Assembly (NCBI GenBank): GCA_030608725.1
Contig: JAUWDP010000037.1
Coordinates: forward strand, 1-8,402
Direction: 5' to 3'
From: Candidatus Bathyarchaeota archaeon
GTDB taxonomy: Archaea; Thermoproteota; Bathyarchaeia; TCS64
DNA: 8,402 nucleotides
Under the pieces are notes generated by a model, which worked only from the letters and a program-made list of their open reading frames with translations, did no database searches and was not told the DNA's origin. This document shows positions 6,864-8,402 of the stretch, in pieces. Position numbers and translations under genes: made by a program. Each line of letters starts with the position of its first letter. Position 1 is the stretch's first letter.

Positions 6864-6867
6864 CAAT

Positions 6868-7515
6868 ATGGCTAGATATGAGGCTGTCATCTTCGACTTT
6901 GACTTCACCCTCGCCGACTCCTTCAGGGGCATCGTAGAGTGCGCCAACCACGCCCTCAGGAAGATGGGTCTCCCTCCAGCCACACCGGACGTAATCAGGA
7001 AGACAGTCGGCTACTCCCTCCCCGAGTCGCTGGTTAGGCTCGCAGGGGAGGAGCAGTCTGGGAGGGGCGGGGAGTACACGAGGCTGTTCGTGGAGAGGGC
7101 CGACGAGGTGATGGCCGACTGCACGGTGGTCTACGACTACGTCCCCGAGACCGTGGAGCACCTCAGGGGCAGGGGGTTGAGGCTGGGAATCGTCTCCACG
7201 AAGTACAGGTACAGGATCGTGGAGGTGCTGGGGCGTGAGGGGCTCCTGGAGCCCTTCGAGGTCATCGTCGGCGGAGAGGACGTCTCGGAGTTTAAGCCCG
7301 ACCCCGAGAGCCTGAACCTGGCACTGGAGAAGCTGGGCATCCCGCCCGAGGCGGTGCTATACGTGGGTGACAGCGTGGTCGACGCCGAGGCCGCTATGAG
7401 GGCATGCGTGCCTTTCGCGGCCGTCCTCTCGGGTTCAACGCCGAGGGATGCATTCTCGAAGTTCGAGACCAGAATGATTTTGGGCTCTGTGCGGGATTTA
7501 ACGTCGATATTCTGA
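6868..7515 (+). CDS. HAD-superfamily phosphatase, phosphoglycolate phosphatase type
   Basis: This 215-residue protein is the typical length for a small HAD hydrolase with a helical C1 cap (about residues 18-85). Motif I is IFDFDFTLADS, with nucleophile D10 and general acid D12. Motif II is GIVSTKYR (S110/T111). Motif III Lys is K143 in EFKPDPESL. Motif IV is YVGDSVVDAEAA, with Mg ligands D168 and D172. All catalytic residues are present, so a working phosphomonoesterase is expected. FKPxP and the cap type are those of the Gph/PpaX/beta-phosphoglucomutase subgroup. Phosphoglycolate, another small phosphate ester or pyrophosphate are all possible substrates, so no gene symbol is given. In motif I the usual DxDG is DFDF, a known tolerated change. 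The gene stands alone, divergent from an MFS gene and convergent with the deacetylase. The last 20 or so codons are more AT-rich than the rest. Confidence 0.9.
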   Translation: MARYEAVIFDFDFTLADSFRGIVECANHALRKMGLPPATPDVIRKTVGYSLPESLVRLAGEEQSGRGGEYTRLFVERADEVMADCTVVYDYVPETVEHLRGRGLRLGIVSTKYRYRIVEVLGREGLLEPFEVIVGGEDVSEFKPDPESLNLALEKLGIPPEAVLYVGDSVVDAEAAMRACVPFAAVLSGSTPRDAFSKFETRMILGSVRDLTSIF

Positions 7516-7550
7516 GCCTAATCGTTTTTAACGCTGAAATAAATGCTGCA

Positions 7551-7558
7551 TTTTTTTT
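7551..7558 (+). terminator. T8 tract terminating the HAD gene
   Basis: Eight T residues lie 35 bases after the HAD stop; a T5 run (7525-7529) lies nearer. Both fit archaeal T-tract termination and would limit transcription into the opposing deacetylase gene. Confidence 0.6.
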
Positions 7559-7559
7559 A

Positions 7560-7579
7560 AGACACACAAAAACGTGTCT
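7560..7579 (-). terminator. Hairpin with internal T5, possible terminator of the deacetylase gene
   Basis: AGACAC (7560-7565) and GTGTCT (7574-7579) form a six-base stem around an eight-base loop. On the minus strand the loop contains TTTTT (complement of 7568-7572), 22 bases beyond the deacetylase stop. With the plus-strand T8 next to it, the region can end transcription from both sides. Confidence 0.35.
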
Positions 7580-7593
7580 GATATCCAGCCTTC

Positions 7594-8310
7594 CTAGGTC
7601 AGCGTGTTCCAGTGATTGGCGATCTCCTTCGCTGTGGCGAACCAGACGTCCGGATACTTCTCTATGTAGTTGAGCAGCCTGTCCAGGAGCATCATGTTCC
7701 CCGGCTTCCCGATTATCTGGGGGTGGAACATCGTCGTGTAGCAGAGCCCATACTTATAGTATCCGTCGAAGGCGTTGGTCCAGATCTCGTAGCCGGTCTC
7801 CGGGCTCAGCATCCTGGCGTGGTACGGGGCTATACCCGGGTAGTCGGCGAAGAGGTGGAAGTCGTCCATCTCGTAGTAGCTTGGGACGATTACGAGGCCG
7901 TTGTCGAGCCTATAGGGGAGGTCGCTGCCCCTCATACTGGAGTCGTAGATGAAACCGTTCTCCTTCAGGATGTCGTGGGTGAAGGGCGAGACCTCGCCTC
8001 CCGCCGTCCTGTTCCCGACGGGTTTAACACCGGTGGCGCTCTCGATGGCGTCCACGCACATGAGCAGCCTCTTCTCCTCTTCCTCCCTGCCGACGCCGGC
8101 GATGTCCTCGTGCTTCCAGCCGTGGGTCGCTATCTCGTGGCCCCTGGAGTGGATCTCCTCGATGACGTCGGGGTGGTTCTTCGCGTTCATGCCGACGACG
8201 AAGAAGGTGGTCTTCACATCGTGCCCGTCGAACAGGTCCAGCATCCTGGGAATCACCCGGGCGTTCCAGACGTACTTCCCCTGGGAGTATCGTCTGGGCA
8301 TCTCCGCCAC
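7594..8310 (-). CDS. Polysaccharide deacetylase family (NodB-fold) hydrolase, PuuE/allantoinase-like
   Basis: From the GTG complementary to 8308-8310 the protein has 238 residues. NodB-fold motifs are in order: VKTTFFVVGMNA (32-43), metal-binding H63 and H67 in ATHGWKHED, R101 in GNRTAGGEVSP, and the late motif MFHPQIIGKPG (194-204) with H196. The family removes acyl or amide groups from amino sugars or, in PuuE-type members, opens cyclic ureides; the intracellular look (no signal peptide) and overall pattern favour a small-molecule amidohydrolase. The 5' end is uncertain. ATG 8301 has the ribosome site GAGGTG (8308-8313) at six bases, but both starts omit strand beta-1. The same frame upstream reads VSLCINPEVAEM, resembling that strand, and is cut by TGA just before it. 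The promoter-matched ATG at 8338 lies in another frame, so a one-base error or frameshift is suspected. Removing one G from 8328-8330 would give a 247-residue protein starting MSILCINPEVAEM. Confidence 0.82.
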   Translation of the reverse strand: MAEMPRRYSQGKYVWNARVIPRMLDLFDGHDVKTTFFVVGMNAKNHPDVIEEIHSRGHEIATHGWKHEDIAGVGREEEEKRLLMCVDAIESATGVKPVGNRTAGGEVSPFTHDILKENGFIYDSSMRGSDLPYRLDNGLVIVPSYYEMDDFHLFADYPGIAPYHARMLSPETGYEIWTNAFDGYYKYGLCYTTMFHPQIIGKPGNMMLLDRLLNYIEKYPDVWFATAKEIANHWNTLT

Positions 8311-8313
8311 CTC
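8308..8313 (-). promoter_or_regulatory. Possible ribosome binding site for an internal ATG start of the deacetylase
   Basis: On the minus strand GAGGTG is followed by six bases and then ATG (8301-8299). This would allow a 235-residue product beginning MPRRYSQG. It competes with the upstream start at 8338, because the same bases also encode residues of the longer form. Confidence 0.3.
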
Positions 8314-8362
8314 GGGGTTGATACATAGGGATACTCATCGAGAGGAGATCAACATACGGAGT

Positions 8363-8370
8363 AAGTTATA
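8363..8370 (-). promoter_or_regulatory. TATA-like box of the deacetylase gene
   Basis: On the minus strand TATAACTT is centred about 28 bases before the ATG at 8338-8336, the same spacing seen for the leaderless genes in this window. This is the main reason to regard that ATG as the true start despite its being in a different frame from the conserved protein. Confidence 0.45.
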
Positions 8371-8402
8371 CAGAGATGCTAATCGTGAACATCTAAATGA
8401 TA

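Noticed and set aside
7612..8328. Plus-strand open frame of 238 codons directly opposite the deacetylase gene
   Set aside because: It mirrors the deacetylase gene, is rich in Val/Gly/Asp as expected from antisense codon bias, and has no recognisable motifs, while the minus-strand frame has a full set of NodB-fold motifs.

Overview
The window looks like a piece of an archaeal genome. Several genes have a TATA-like AT-rich box centred about 27 to 29 bases upstream of the start codon and no Shine-Dalgarno sequence, which is the pattern of leaderless archaeal mRNAs. Gene ends carry T-tracts rather than classical bacterial terminators, AGG/AGA dominates the arginine codons, and GTG/TTG starts are plausible. 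A moderately GC-rich uncultured member of the Thermoproteota/TACK group is my best guess, but lineage cannot be fixed from this sequence alone. There are no RNA genes, insertion sequences or CRISPR arrays.

Layout, left to right. (1) The 3' end of an S9 prolyl-oligopeptidase/acylaminoacyl-peptidase-like gene (1-338, +), ended by a T8 tract. (2) A two-gene operon (496-2588, +): an FAD flavoprotein of the fumarate reductase/succinate dehydrogenase/AprA superfamily and, overlapping it by ATGA, a 98-residue 2[4Fe-4S] ferredoxin. (3) A major facilitator transporter (2696-3907, +) with a probable TTG start. (4) An amidase-signature amidohydrolase (4002-5474, +), convergent with (5) a second, different MFS transporter (5482-6696, -). 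(6) A divergent 171-base control region with several small symmetric elements, then a HAD phosphatase of phosphoglycolate-phosphatase type (6868-7515, +). (7) Convergent to it, a NodB-fold polysaccharide deacetylase/allantoinase-like gene (7594 to about 8310, -) whose 5' end looks frameshifted or misread.

How the genes may work together is inference. A peptidase, an amidase and a NodB/PuuE-type deacetylase all attack C-N bonds in amide-like compounds, two MFS carriers could move substrates or products, and the flavoprotein-ferredoxin pair is a redox module able to couple oxidation or reduction of a small organic (or sulfur) compound to the ferredoxin pool. The alternation of catabolic enzymes and transporters resembles an accessory substrate-utilisation region. 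No single pathway can be named.

The items most worth a second look are the substrate of the flavoprotein-ferredoxin pair, which lacks the covalent-FAD histidine and the usual fumarate-site sequences; a similar CTAGC...GGA inverted repeat upstream of both the redox operon and the amidase; and the apparent one-base frame disruption at the 5' end of the deacetylase.
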